Positions 51,515 through 63,000 of a DNA stretch of 64,000 nucleotides are shown here, one piece after another. The notes beneath the pieces are model-generated. The model had not been told where the DNA came from and did not search any database. It worked only from the letters and a program-made list of their open reading frames with translations. This DNA is from Gracilaria gracilis. Taxonomy: Eukaryota; Rhodophyta; Florideophyceae; Gracilariales; Gracilariaceae. How positions within the stretch are numbered: position 1 is the first letter of the stretch; each line of letters begins with the position of its first letter. Both the position numbers and the translations under genes were made by a program. Location: assembly GCA_030374805.1 (NCBI GenBank), contig JARGSG010000050.1:391813-455812 (forward strand). The letters run 5' to 3'.

Positions 51515-53260
51515 CTCTTAAGTATCTGGAATCACAAAAAATGTTATCCAGAAAGCCAGCGAGATGGGTGGAGTTCATGCAAGAATTTAATTAGGAAATC
51601 AAATACTTAAAAGGAAAGAATAACCGAGTTCCCAAACGTTTTCTCTCGCACACATAAAGAAAGGGAAAAGGTCTCCTCTGACATTATCCGAAGACTTCTA
51701 AACCTAACTACAATTAAAATAGAAGAAGAAACACTAAAGAATCTTACTGAAGGTTACAAGAAAGACGAATTCTTTAAAGAAATTATCGCAAATGATCAGG
51801 AACCTTTTCATTGGAAGAGCAAAAACACTGTACTTCGAACAACGTCTATGTAGTCCCGGAGGGGGATATTAAGAAACAACTCATCATTGATAATCATCAA
51901 TCATTGTTAGGTGCCCACCGAGGAAGCCAACGTACGATAACGCTAATGAAAAGAGATTTTTTTGGCCTGGAATGAATAAGGACAAGAAAAAATTGGTACG
52001 AAGTTGTCCTAGATGGCAAGAAGCCAAAAGTACTAATCAAAAAATGAAGGGGACTTCTTCGTCCATTTCCTCCACCTAGTAAGAAATGGGAAGTAATCTC
52101 TATGGATTTCATATTTGATTTACCCAAAACCAAGGATGGAATGTGCTCACTCCTAGTGGTTGTGGATAAACTATCTAAGAGAACTCACTTTATCTCTATG
52201 AAGAGCAATGTCAATGCAAAGGACACTCCAGAAGATTTCTATGAGGAAATCTACAAGCACCACGGACTGCCGCGAAAAAATCATATCTGACAGAGATTCA
52301 AGATTTACTGGGAATTTATGGAAAGAACTAATGCAGATATTGAAGGTAAAACTTAATCTCTCCACTGCATTTCATCCTCAAACCGATGGACAATCGGAAC
52401 ATGCTTTCCAAACTCTGGAAGAAATGCTACGATGTTTCATTAGTTGTACGCAAAAAGACTGGGATATATGTCTCCCTGGTCTGGAATTTGCATATAATAA
52501 CTATATCAATGAGTCCACAAAGAAAACTTCTTTTTTCCTAGAATATGGTCATCACCCAGTTACTATTTCGGATTTCCTTCATCATGATGGAACCGAAATT
52601 AGTAACGATGCTACGGCCAAATTCATTGATAATATTAAGTATGAAACGGAAGTCGCAAAAGAATCCATTGAAGCAACTAATCTAAAAATGGTAGACGATA
52701 TCAACATGAACCGCAAGGAACAAATATTCAAAAGTTGGTGATAGGGTTATGCTTTCTACCAAGAATTTGAACTTCAAAGAAGGACGTACAAAGAAGCTGG
52801 TGCCGAAACATATAGGACCATACCCCGTGCGTAAGGTTTTAGCTGAAGTCGATCATATGAATTACAATTACCTAAGCAGCTGGAACGAATTCATCACACC
52901 TTCCATGTATCATTGCTGAAACCATTCGTGCAACCTACGAGTACCGAAAATCAACACACAGATGTAGCCTCTCTAAAAGCGGAGAAACTCGTCACGGTTC
53001 CAGACAATCGCATTGGGAAGATTCTTGACCACCGAGTTCGACGCAGTCGCCTGCAGTACCTAGTTCACTATAAAAACACGGACGACACCGAGAATCAGTG
53101 GGTCGATAGTCAAACACTCATCACATCCGCCGAACCAGGACTTATCGAAAAGTATACATCATTGCGAACAACAACGGCAACGAAGCCGCTAACGACCTCC
53201 GATGCGATACCGCAAGGCAGTTCTATGGGTCGATATTATTGGGAGGACGAAGGATTCTAA
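51515..53260 (+). pseudogene. element C RNase H end, integrase and chromodomain
   Basis: This resumes after element B with LKYLESQK, the continuation of the RNase H DHH motif. The integrase is readable across frames: zinc domain with LIIDNHQSLLGAHRG and RSCPRWQEAK; core MDFIFDLPKTKDG (Asp), IISDRDSRFTG (Asp) and AFHPQTDGQSEHAFQ (Glu). Then a C-terminal region near 52750-52910 and a chromodomain (RIGKILDHRVRRSRLQYLVH, ENQWVDSQTL, about 52990-53130), ending at TAA 53258-53260. Frameshifts occur near 51850, 52060, 52280 and 52740. Here the chromodomain is fused to the integrase as usual, in contrast to family A/B. Confidence 0.85.
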
Positions 53261-53266
53261 CGTGGC

Positions 53267-53599
53267 TTGATGGAATGGCTGAAAATTTCTCAGAGAGACT
53301 CCGTCTTGCTTGGGCCCCCTTTTCACATTTGTTTCGCATTCATGCAACTCAGAAGAACATTCTTGGTAGAGGAGAACGCAATAATCATCCGAAAGTTATA
53401 TGAGGTTTATGATAATAGCGCAATAGATGAAGTGCATGAGGAATATATTCTGTTTCGTTACTGCTACCTGGTCTCACAGTATGGAGATCTCACACCGTAT
53501 CCTGCTGATATGTTTATGGACGCTGTTCAAAGTGCTTTGATTCACATGGAAGAGTTCCGGACGACAATGACTTCTCTCTTGAATTCGAACCTCGTTTAG
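53267..53599 (+). CDS. small ORF between integrase and 3' LTR of element C
   Basis: 110 codons, starting 7 bp after the integrase stop. The middle is acidic (YEVYDNSAIDEVHEEYILFRYCYL) and the rest helical-looking. No known domain. It may be an extra ORF of the element or a remnant of a 3' untranslated region; only one copy is available for comparison. Confidence 0.3.
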   Translation: MMEWLKISQRDSVLLGPPFHICFAFMQLRRTFLVEENAIIIRKLYEVYDNSAIDEVHEEYILFRYCYLVSQYGDLTPYPADMFMDAVQSALIHMEEFRTTMTSLLNSNLV

Positions 53600-53740
53600 G
53601 TATGGTGCTGTTTCCCAATCCTCCTGGAGTCTTCGAAAATCAGCCTGTTCCCAATGGTTCCCCACAGCATTGATGTGTCTTAAAACGATATATTGCGATG
53701 GAAAGAATGACGTTAATCTAGGACGATTAATGGATTCAAT

Positions 53741-53747
53741 GAGGGAG
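53741..53747 (+). promoter_or_regulatory. polypurine tract of element C
   Basis: GAGGGAG directly before the 3' LTR. Confidence 0.55.
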
Positions 53748-54142
53748 TATTTGTTATGAACTTCTAGGGTACTATGTTCCAAATTAATTATTTTATTATT
53801 GGAAATGCTATGTTGGAAACTATTGTTATAATGCTTAGTATAATTAGTGCTGTAGTTTATTGTTGGACTATTCTAGTGGAAGTATTAAGCTAAGTACAGT
53901 GCTTCAACTTCTATTTAGTAAAGTCTATATAAACTACTTTTGTGACGCGCTTCACACTCTCCCGTCTTCTCACTCCAAGCGCAGAGCGGGAAAGAGAGCC
54001 CAGAAGTGCCTCCCGCGACGAAAGCGTTCTTTACAAAATGTTAGAATAAATTATATTTTATTGAAAAACTTAAGCTTTGCAAAAACCTTTAAATAGTAAG
54101 CAAAAACCAAAACATTCTGAAAAACATATATGAATTGCTACA
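53748..54142 (+). repeat. 3' LTR of element C
   Basis: About 395 bp matching 4649-5044, with TATATAAA and AATAAA (54045-54050) at the same positions. It ends CTACA and is followed by CATGC. The exact first base is uncertain by a few positions because the two LTRs differ there. Confidence 0.82.
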
Positions 54143-55310
54143 CATGCAATATGACAAACGTGTAAGGGGCCAGCTGGATCACTTTGATGTAGAACTACGG
54201 GCAAAGGAGACAGGTTTGCTATCTCATTCTCAATCATAGCTAGGTAAAGACGTATTTGTGTTTTATTAATACGCAGATTGGTATTTTCAATCTTCATAAT
54301 GAGCCACATCGTTTTGCAGATGGCAATTCATATTTTCTGAACGATTGTTCCTAACAATTCGCGTTATCCCTACTCAATTAGAATTACCCTCTGGACACGC
54401 TTTTTGATGGATTTCTGCTGTTTTGAAACTTTTTTGTCCGTCTTTATTCCCAATGCCAATAATAATTAATTCCGTCTATGCTATTTACTCCCCACCGTTT
54501 TTTGACGGGAACCCATATGAAGCAGTAATTCCTTTAGCACTATTCAATAATCAAATCTACTAAATCTATTGCAACTGTTCAATCTAGCAAAAGACAAGGT
54601 ATAATTAAATGGGTTTATTGCTTTACTCGGCTTAGTACGCTGAATATAAGGGATACTAATCTTTGGTCAAATATATATGGAGAATCTCATATGAACGGTT
54701 TTATTAGATCACTAAGAGCCATTCAAAACTGCTCCTTCCAATGAAACAAGACCATGGTTTTGGGTGCAGGGGGGAGGTCTAACGGAAACTACTGGGAACA
54801 GGACAGCTGTGAGTGTGGCCCGAATTAATTCCTGGCTCTCTTCAATTTCTTACACATCTCCATGCTTCGAAGATCCTTGCCATCCAACGAAACATATTTA
54901 TAGATGCATTGAACGACAGGAAACGCTTATTTTGGAAATATAATGACTTTGTCTTTAATTTCTTTTATCTCGTACTTATCGAAACTTATTAAGGCTGGAT
55001 TTCGCCAGAATGGACCTTCTGCTCCTGCATTAGTTAAAAGCTTAGTTCTTCGGGGGCTTGAAAGGGCAAGCGTACCTCTCTTTATTGTCTGCCATTTTCT
55101 CTTCCAGATGCGCTGCCCCGCGAACCTCTACTTACGCTGGTCCGCGACAAGTGCCGTGAAAGATTTGGATGGACAAGATTCCACCGGGTACGTGTGGTAC
55201 AAAAGCACCAAAAGTGTTGAACCCGCCCCTCCACTGACACTGCGCCACGGTGGCACAGTGCCTGGCAGGTAGCGGTTACATCTAATCTCGTCTCAAAAAT
55301 AATCTAGTTC
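54143..55310. other. right flank of element C, no clear gene
   Basis: AT-rich to about 54900. A 109-codon frame at 54943-55272 contains a splice-acceptor-like TTCTCTTCCAG before an ATG at about 55110, but its product has no recognisable feature. Confidence 0.35.
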
Positions 55311-55422
55311 ATGTGGTGGAAGGTGCGCGAGGCTGCATAAATGCATCCCGGCGCCACAAGTACCTCACGTCTCCTCCTTCGTCCTCGTCCCTCTCGCACA
55401 CTATCTCCGAGCGTAATTCGCG

Positions 55423-56770
55423 CATGCCGACCTTGTTCGAGCGCAGTGACCAACAACAGCGTGCATTATTCAAACCATCTTACGTGCACACGAATTCGTG
55501 TTGTCCAGCCAGGATGATAAACAGAAGCTAGACTACTATGGCGGTTCTTTTTCTGGGCTCTCGTATGCCCTCTCCACCGCTGCCCATCCAGGGCCGTACC
55601 GAGTGTCAGGACAAGAGTTCCTCGAACTTTTTGGACGCGACATCACCGATTTCGTGACCAAGCACGCTAACGAAGAGCTTACCAGACGAAACGCTTACAT
55701 ATTGGGACTGACCGAGTCTCTTAATGACACCAACTCGTACAGTTCCGTTTCTGAAGACGACTAGTCCATATAAAAGATGTGGTACCAGCAATGTCAAGTG
55801 TATCGCGCCGTAGATGATGAAACGGATCTGTACCACATTGGTCCACACTACACTTTGGCGGTCGACGGAGCTCTACGGACCGCCGATCATCCCGCCACTG
55901 ACGAACGCTTCCCTCATGGGAAGAACGTCCGCATCTCATGTGTACCCTATATGCGCAACTGGTGCCAGAAGAATCCCAACTGGAAACTCTGGACGAAACA
56001 TGCACTTTCCCGGGAAGCCCGTCTCGATATGAAATTATACCGCAGCCATCCATCCACCGCGGTCCCGTTCATAGGCAGCACCGATTATTGCATCCCGCAT
56101 CACTTTCGAACGCCCTTCAACGCTGCGGTACGCGACAGAAGGCTCACCGGTGGTTTGAATACTTTTGGGCAAACTTTTGTGAGTGTCAGAAAAGCCAAGA
56201 GAATGGTAGAAGGGTTCGGCATCTTCTCGGCGTCCAGAAACATCTTCCATAACGGGAACTCGCTCAGAAAAGGGTCCTCTCTGACAGCCCTTCTCTGGAA
56301 GAGCTCAGAGACTTTTATCACGGGTTTTTTCTCGTCACTTTCGCAGGGTCTAGTGGGGTGCGTCCCTGGGTCATGTTCGATGCTGCCGCACGACTAATCT
56401 TCGACCTTGCGCATTGACCCTTTCCATAGAAGCCATTCGTCACTGCGTCCGCCAGAGTTTCTCCTTCCGTTCTATTCTCGGGGTCCGTCATCTGGTCGTC
56501 CACTGCGGCAAAATATCCAAACGCCCCCGAAATCGTGGCAAAAACTGTACGATACCTCGTAAACACCGTGGTATCCGTCACGGACAGGATGACATCATAT
56601 TAATCTCCGATTAGCCTTCAATAGACTTCCTAAAGTGGTCGCATCGTTCCCGTTCTTCACGGTCGTAGCAGTTGTTCGGCCATGACTCCTTGCGTCCAGT
56701 AAACTCTAGACTTTGCCTTTGTCAGCCGACCAACTTGCGTTCCTCAACAAAGTGGCCTCTGCTCAGTTCT
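55423..56770 (+). pseudogene. decayed gene(s) of unknown family
   Basis: Protein-like sequence in changing frames. About 55423-55500 reads MPTLFERSDQQQRALFKPSY, then after a shift 55498-55764 gives 88 codons (GPYRVSGQEFLELFGRDITDF, acidic end). From about 55938 to 56600 one frame is continuous except for three or four stops, with EELRDFYHGFFLVTFAGSSG and ASARVSPSVLFSGSVIWSS. Near 56720-56770 comes LPLSADQLAFLNKVASAQFF and a stop. No family recognised. It could be a transposon gene or a host gene remnant; the continuity of frame between stops argues for former coding. Confidence 0.35.
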
Positions 56771-57033
56771 TTTCATAATATAACGATTCTCTCGCCCTTT
56801 AGTAGCAACCCACTTATGGTTTACTTTTACTCTCTTTCTTCCTGCCCTTATTTCTAGGGTCTGTCGCGTGATCGAAAGATCGGTTATTCTCGTTATTCTC
56901 GGCAAGGCCCCGTATGAACATCGAATATGGCAAGGATATGTCCTTAATTGGGCCGAAATGTGGCCCTTTAAATCGAAAACTTCGGAGGCGTGTAACTAGT
57001 AGAAATAAGTACTTTTGTCGGCTGACAAATGTG

Positions 57034-60000
57034 GTAGAAAGAATTTGGGTTTTATTTTGAGTAGCGGCTGATAGATGGAGGTGAGGCGAGAGCGTAGAGT
57101 AATGTGCGGCATGCTTGCCTGTTTTGGGGTTTGTTTCCAACCGATTACTGTGGCTGAAGTGGCGATTGCTGTGGTTGCAAGGCGTTGTGCCATGGGGGGG
57201 TTTGTTGGGGATGGAACAAGATTGGCGTGTATACAACATAAGAAATGGGAATGGACATAGCTGAACTGGGTGATAATCTTTGATAGGGTACGTGAACGTA
57301 GTCATGATAGTATTTGGAGGGTTTGGGGTCAGGGTTGTTTGTATCGTGGTTTTGGTGGTGGTTTGTGCGGGTTATGGTTTCGAATGGCGTACTGAACGAT
57401 TTGATAGGGAATGGATAGTGTGTATCTATACGTTACGTGTGTTTACGAGAGTCTTGAAAGCTAGAGTGCTGGATATTGGGTGCTAGAAGGCAATGGAAGC
57501 CAATTGGAAAGTATAGCGATTTTTGTGCTGTTTATGTAGAGGGTTTTGTTAGTAGTAATTGACATGGCGTGTCGCGATTTTGGGTGAGATGTTTGAGGAG
57601 GGTACGGGAAGAGTATAGGAGAGATCTGAGAGTGAATATTGTGTTTTGTGTAATTGAAAATGGAAAAAAGTAATTGAAAAAAGCGAGAAGTACGTTGAAG
57701 GGGGCATAACGGTAGAAAATGGAATTAAGAGACGGTCGGAGAGTGGAAAGCAGATAAGAGAGGTGTAGGGGAGACGATGTTTTCAGTTTTGAGCAGGAAG
57801 GAGGTGAAAATGAGTCCTAGTAGAAAGAGTTTGGGTTTTATTTGGATTAGGGGCTGATAGATGGAGGTGAGGCGAGAGAGTAGAGTAATGTGCGGCATGC
57901 TTGCCTGTTTTGGGGTTTGTTTCCAACCGATTACTGTGGCTGAAGTGGCGATTGCTGTGGTTGCAAGGCGTTGTGCCATGGGGGGGTTTGTTGGGGATGG
58001 AACAAGATTGGCGTGTATACAACATAAGAAATGGGAATGGACATAGCTGAACTGGGTGATAATCTTTGATAGGGTACGTGAACGTAGTCATGATAGTATT
58101 TGGAGGGTTTGGGGTCAGGGTTGTTTGTATCGTGGTTTTGGTGGTGGTTTGTGCGGGTTATGGTTTCGAATGGCGTACTGAACGATTTGATAGGGAATGG
58201 ATAGTGTGTATCTATACGTTACGTGTGTTTACGAGAGTCTTGAAAGCTAGAGTGCTGGATTTGGGTGCTAGAAGGCAATGGAAGCCAATTGGAAAGTATA
58301 GCGATTTTTGTGCTGTTTATGTAGAGGTTTTGTTAGTAGTAATTGACATGGCGTGTCGCGATTTTGGGTGAGATGTTTGAGGAGGGTACGGGAAGAGTAT
58401 AGGAGAGATCTGAGAGTGAATATTGTGTTTTGTGTAATTGAAAATGGAAAAAAGTAATTGAAAAAAGCGAGAAGTACGTTGAAGGGGGCATAACGGTAGA
58501 AAATGGAATTGGGAGACGGTCGGAGAGTGGAAAGCAGATAAGAGAGGTGTAGGGGAGACGATGTTTTCAGTTTTGAGCAGGAAGGAGGTGAAAATGAGTC
58601 CTAGTAGAAAGAGTTTGGGTTTTATTTGGATTAGGGGCTGATAGATGGAGGTGAGGCGAGAGCGTAGAGTAATGTGCGGCATGCTTGCCTGTTTTGGGGT
58701 TTGTTTCCAACCGATTACTGTGGCTGAAGTGGCGATTGCTGTGGTTGCAAGGCGTTGTGCCATGGGGGGGTTTGTTGGGGATGGAACAAGATTGGCGTGT
58801 ATACAACATAAGAAATGGGAATGGACATAGCTGAACTGGGTGATAATCTTTGATAGGGTACGTGAACGTAGTCATGATAGTATTTGGAGGGTTTGGGGTC
58901 AGGGTTGTTTGTATCGTGGTTTTGGTGGTGGTTTGTGCGGGTTATGGTTTCGAATGGCGTACTGAACGATTTGATAGGGAATGGATAGTGTGTATCTATA
59001 CGTTACGTGTGTTTACGAGAGTCTTGAAAGCTAGAGTGCTGGATTTGGGTGCTAGAAGGCAATGGAAGCCAATTGGAAAGTATAGCGATTTTTGTGCTGT
59101 TTATGTAGAGGGTTTTGTTAGTAGTAATTGACATGGCGTGTCGCGATTTTGGGTGAGATGTTTGAGGAGGGTACGGGAAGAGTATAGGAGAGATCTGAGA
59201 GTGAATATTGTGTTTTGTGTAATTGAAAATGGAAAAAAGTAATTGAAAAAAGCGAGAAGTACGTTGAAGGGGGCATAACGGTAGAAAATGGAATTGGGAG
59301 ACGGTCGGAGAGTGGAAAGCAGATAAGAGAGGTGTAGGGGAGACGATGTTTTCAGTTTTGAGCAGGAAGGAGGTGAAAATGAGTCCTAGTAGAAAGAGTT
59401 TGGGTTTTATTTGGATTAGGGGCTGATAGATGGAGGTGAGGCGAGAGAGTAGAGTAATGTGCGGCATGCTTGCCTGTTTTGGGGTTTGTTTCCAACCGAT
59501 TACTGTGGCTGAAGTGGCGATTGCTGTGGTTGCAAGGCGTTGTGCCATGGGGGGGTTTGTTGGGGATGGAACAAGATTGGCGTGTATACAACATAAGAAA
59601 TGGGAATGGACATAGCTGAACTGGGTGATAATCTTTGATAGGGTACGTGAACGTAGTCATGATAGTATTTGGAGGGTTTGGGGTCAGGGTTGTTTGTATC
59701 GTGGTTTTGGTGGTGGTTTGTGCGGGTTATGGTTTCGAATGGCGTACTGAACGATTTGATAGGGAATGGATAGTGTGTATCTATACGTTACGTGTGTTTA
59801 CGAGAGTCTTGAAAGCTAGAGTGCTGGATTTGGGCGCTAGAAGGCAATGGAAGCCAATTGGAAAGTATAGCGATTTTTGTGCTGTTTATGTAGAGGGTTT
59901 TGTTAGTAGTAATTGACATGGCGTGTCGCGATTTTGGGTGAGATGTTTGAGGAGGGTACGGGAAGAGTATAGGAGAGATCTGAGAGTGAATATTGTGTTT

Positions 60001-63000
60001 TGTGTAATTGAAAATGGAAAAAAGTAATTGAAAAAAGCGAGAAGTACGTTGAAGGGGGCATAACGGTAGAAAATGGAATTGGGAGACGGTCGGAGAGTGG
60101 AAAGCAGATAAGAGAGATGTAGGGGAGACGATGTTTTCAGTTTTGAGCAGGAAGGAGGTGAAAATGAGTCCTAGTAGAAAGAGTTTGGGTTTTATTTGGA
60201 TTAGGGGCTGATAGATGGAGGTGAGGCGAGAGAGTAGAGTAATGTGCGGCATGCTTGCCTGTTTTGGGGTTTGTTTCCAACCGATTACTGTGGCTGAAGT
60301 GGCGATTGCTGTGGTTGCAAGGCGTTGTGCCATGGGGGGTTTGTTGGGGATGGAACAAGATTGGCGTGTATACAACATAAGAAATGGGAATGGACATAGC
60401 TGAACTGGGTGATAATCTTTGATAGGGTACGTGAACGTAGTCATGATAGTATTTGGAGGGTTTGGGGTCAGGGTTGTTTGTATCGTGGTTTTGGTGGTGG
60501 TTTGTGCGGGTTATGGTTTCGAATGGCGTACTGAACGATTTGATAGGGAATGGATAGTGTGTATCTATACGTTACGTGTGTTTACGAGAGTCTTGAAAGC
60601 TAGAGTGCTGGATTTGGGTGCTAGAAGGCAATGGAAGCCAATTGGAAAGTATAGCGATTTTTGTGCTGTTTATGTAGAGGGTTTTGTTAGTAGTAATTGA
60701 CATGGCGTGTCGCGATTTTGGGTGAGATGTTTGAGGAGGGTACGGGAAGAGTATAGGAGAGATCTGAGAGTGAATATTGTGTTTTGTGTAATTGAAAATG
60801 GAAAAAAGTAATTGAAAAAAGCGAGAAGTACGTTGAAGGGGGCATAACGGTAGAAAATGGAATTGGGAGACGGTCGGAGAGTGGAAAGCAGATAAGAGAG
60901 GTGTAGGGGAGACGATGTTTTCAGTTTTGAGCAGGAAGGAGGTGAAAATGAGTCCTAGTAGAAAGAGTTTGGGTTTTATTTGGATTAGGGGCTGATAGAT
61001 GGAGGTGAGGCGAGAGAGTAGAGTAATGTGCGGCATGCTTGCCTGTTTTGGGGTTTGTTTCCAACCGATTACTGTGGCTGAAGTGGCGATTGCTGTGGTT
61101 GCAAGGCGTTGTGCCATGGGGGGGTTTGTTGGGGATGGAACAAGATTGGCGTGTATACAACATAAGAAATGGGAATGGACATAGCTGAACTGGGTGATAA
61201 TCTTTGATAGGGTACGTGAACGTAGTCATGATAGTATTTGGAGGGTTGGGGTCAGGGTTGTTTGTATCGTGGTTTTGGTGGTGGTTTGTGCGGGTTATGG
61301 TTTCGAATGGCGTACTGAACGATTTGATAGGGAATGGATAGTGTGTATCTATACGTTACGTGTGTTTACGAGAGTCTTGAAAGCTAGAGTGCTGGATTTG
61401 GGTGCTAGAAGGCAATGGAAGCCAATTGGAAAGTATAGCGATTTTTGTGCTGTTTATGTAGAGGGTTTTGTTAGTAGTAATTGACATGGCGTGTCGCGAT
61501 TTTGGGTGAGATGTTTGAGGAGGGTACGGGAAGAGTATAGGAGAGATCTGAGAGTGAATATTGTGTTTTGTGTAATTGAAAATGGAAAAAAGTAATTGAA
61601 AAAAGCGAGAAGTACGTTGAAGGGGGCATAACGGTAGAAAATGGAATTGGGAGACGGTCGGAGAGTGGAAAGCAGATAAGAGAGGTGTAGGGGAGACGAT
61701 GTTTTCAGTTTTGAGCAGGAAGGAGGTGAAAATGAGTCCTAGTAGAAAGAGTTTGGGTTTTATTTGGATTAGGGGCTGATAGATGGAGGTGAGGCGAGAG
61801 CGTAGAGTAATGTGCGGCATGCTTGCCTGTTTTGGGGTTTGTTTCCAACCGATTACTGTGGCTGAAGTGGCGATTGCTGTGGTTGCAAGGCGTTGTGCCA
61901 TGGGGGGGTTTGTTGGGGATGGAACAAGATTGGCGTGTATACAACATAAGAAATGGGAATGGACATAGCTGAACTGGGTGATAATCTTTGATAGGGTACG
62001 TGAACGTAGTCATGATAGTATTTGGAGGGTTTGGGGTCAGGTTGTTTTGTATCGTGGTTTTGGTGGTGGTTTGTGCGGGTTATGGTTTCGAATGGCGTAC
62101 TGAACGATTTGATAGGGAATGGATAGTGTGTATCTATACGTTACGTGTGTTTACGAGAGTCTTGAAAGCTAGAGTGCTGGATTTGGTGCTAGAAGGCAAT
62201 GGAAGCCAATTGGAAAGTATAGCGATTTTTGTGCTGTTTATGTAGAGGTTTTGTTAGTAGTAATTGACATGGCGTGTCGCGATTTTGGGTGAGATGTTTG
62301 AGGAGGGTACGGGAAGAGTATAGGAGAGATCTGAGAGTGAATATTGTGTTTTGTGTAATTGAAAATGGAAAAAAGTAATTGAAAAAAGCGAGAAGTACGT
62401 TGAAGGGGGCATAACGGTAGAAAATGGAATTGGGAGACGGTCGGAGAGTGGAAAGCAGATAAGAGAGATGTAGGGGAGACGATGTTTTCAGTTTTGAGCA
62501 GGAAGGAGGTGAAAATGAGTCCTAGTAGAAAGAGTTTGGGTTTTATTTGGATTAGGGGCTGATAGATGGAGGTGAGGCGAGAGAGTAGAGTAATGTGCGG
62601 CATGCTTGCCTGTTTTGGGGTTTGTTTCCAACCGATTACTGTGGCTGAAGTGGCGATTGCTGTGGTTGCAAGGCGTTGTGCCATGGGGGGGTTTGTTGGG
62701 GATGGAACAAGATTGGCGTGTATACAACATAAGAAATGGGAATGGACATAGCTGAACTGGGTGATAATCTTTGATAGGGTACGTGAACGTAGTCATGATA
62801 GTATTTGGAGGGTTTGGGGTCAGGGTTGTTTGTATCGTGGTTTTGGTGGTGGTTTGTGCGGGTTATGGTTTCGAATGGCGTACTGAACGATTTGATAGGG
62901 AATGGATAGTGTGTATCTATACGTTACGTGTGTTTACGAGAGTCTTGAAAGCTAGAGTGCTGGATTTGGGTGCTAGAAGGCAATGGAAGCCAATTGGAAA

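Larger units (their letters stand above)
4649..54142 (+). mobile_element. Ty3/gypsy chromovirus-like retrotransposon C, split by nested elements
   Basis: Two LTRs of about 395 bp (4649-5044 and about 53748-54142) are flanked by the perfect 5-bp duplication CATGC (4644-4648 and 54143-54147). The element's own sequence is 4649-5789, 36518-39498 and 51515-54142, about 6.75 kb. It reads LTR, primer binding site, leader ORF with a C2H2 finger, gag, protease, reverse transcriptase/RNase H, integrase with C-terminal chromodomain, a small extra ORF, polypurine tract, LTR. Elements A and B were inserted into it. Every coding part has frameshifts or stops, and it is the oldest member of the nest. The gag-pol part is AT-rich, unlike A and B. 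Confidence 0.85.
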
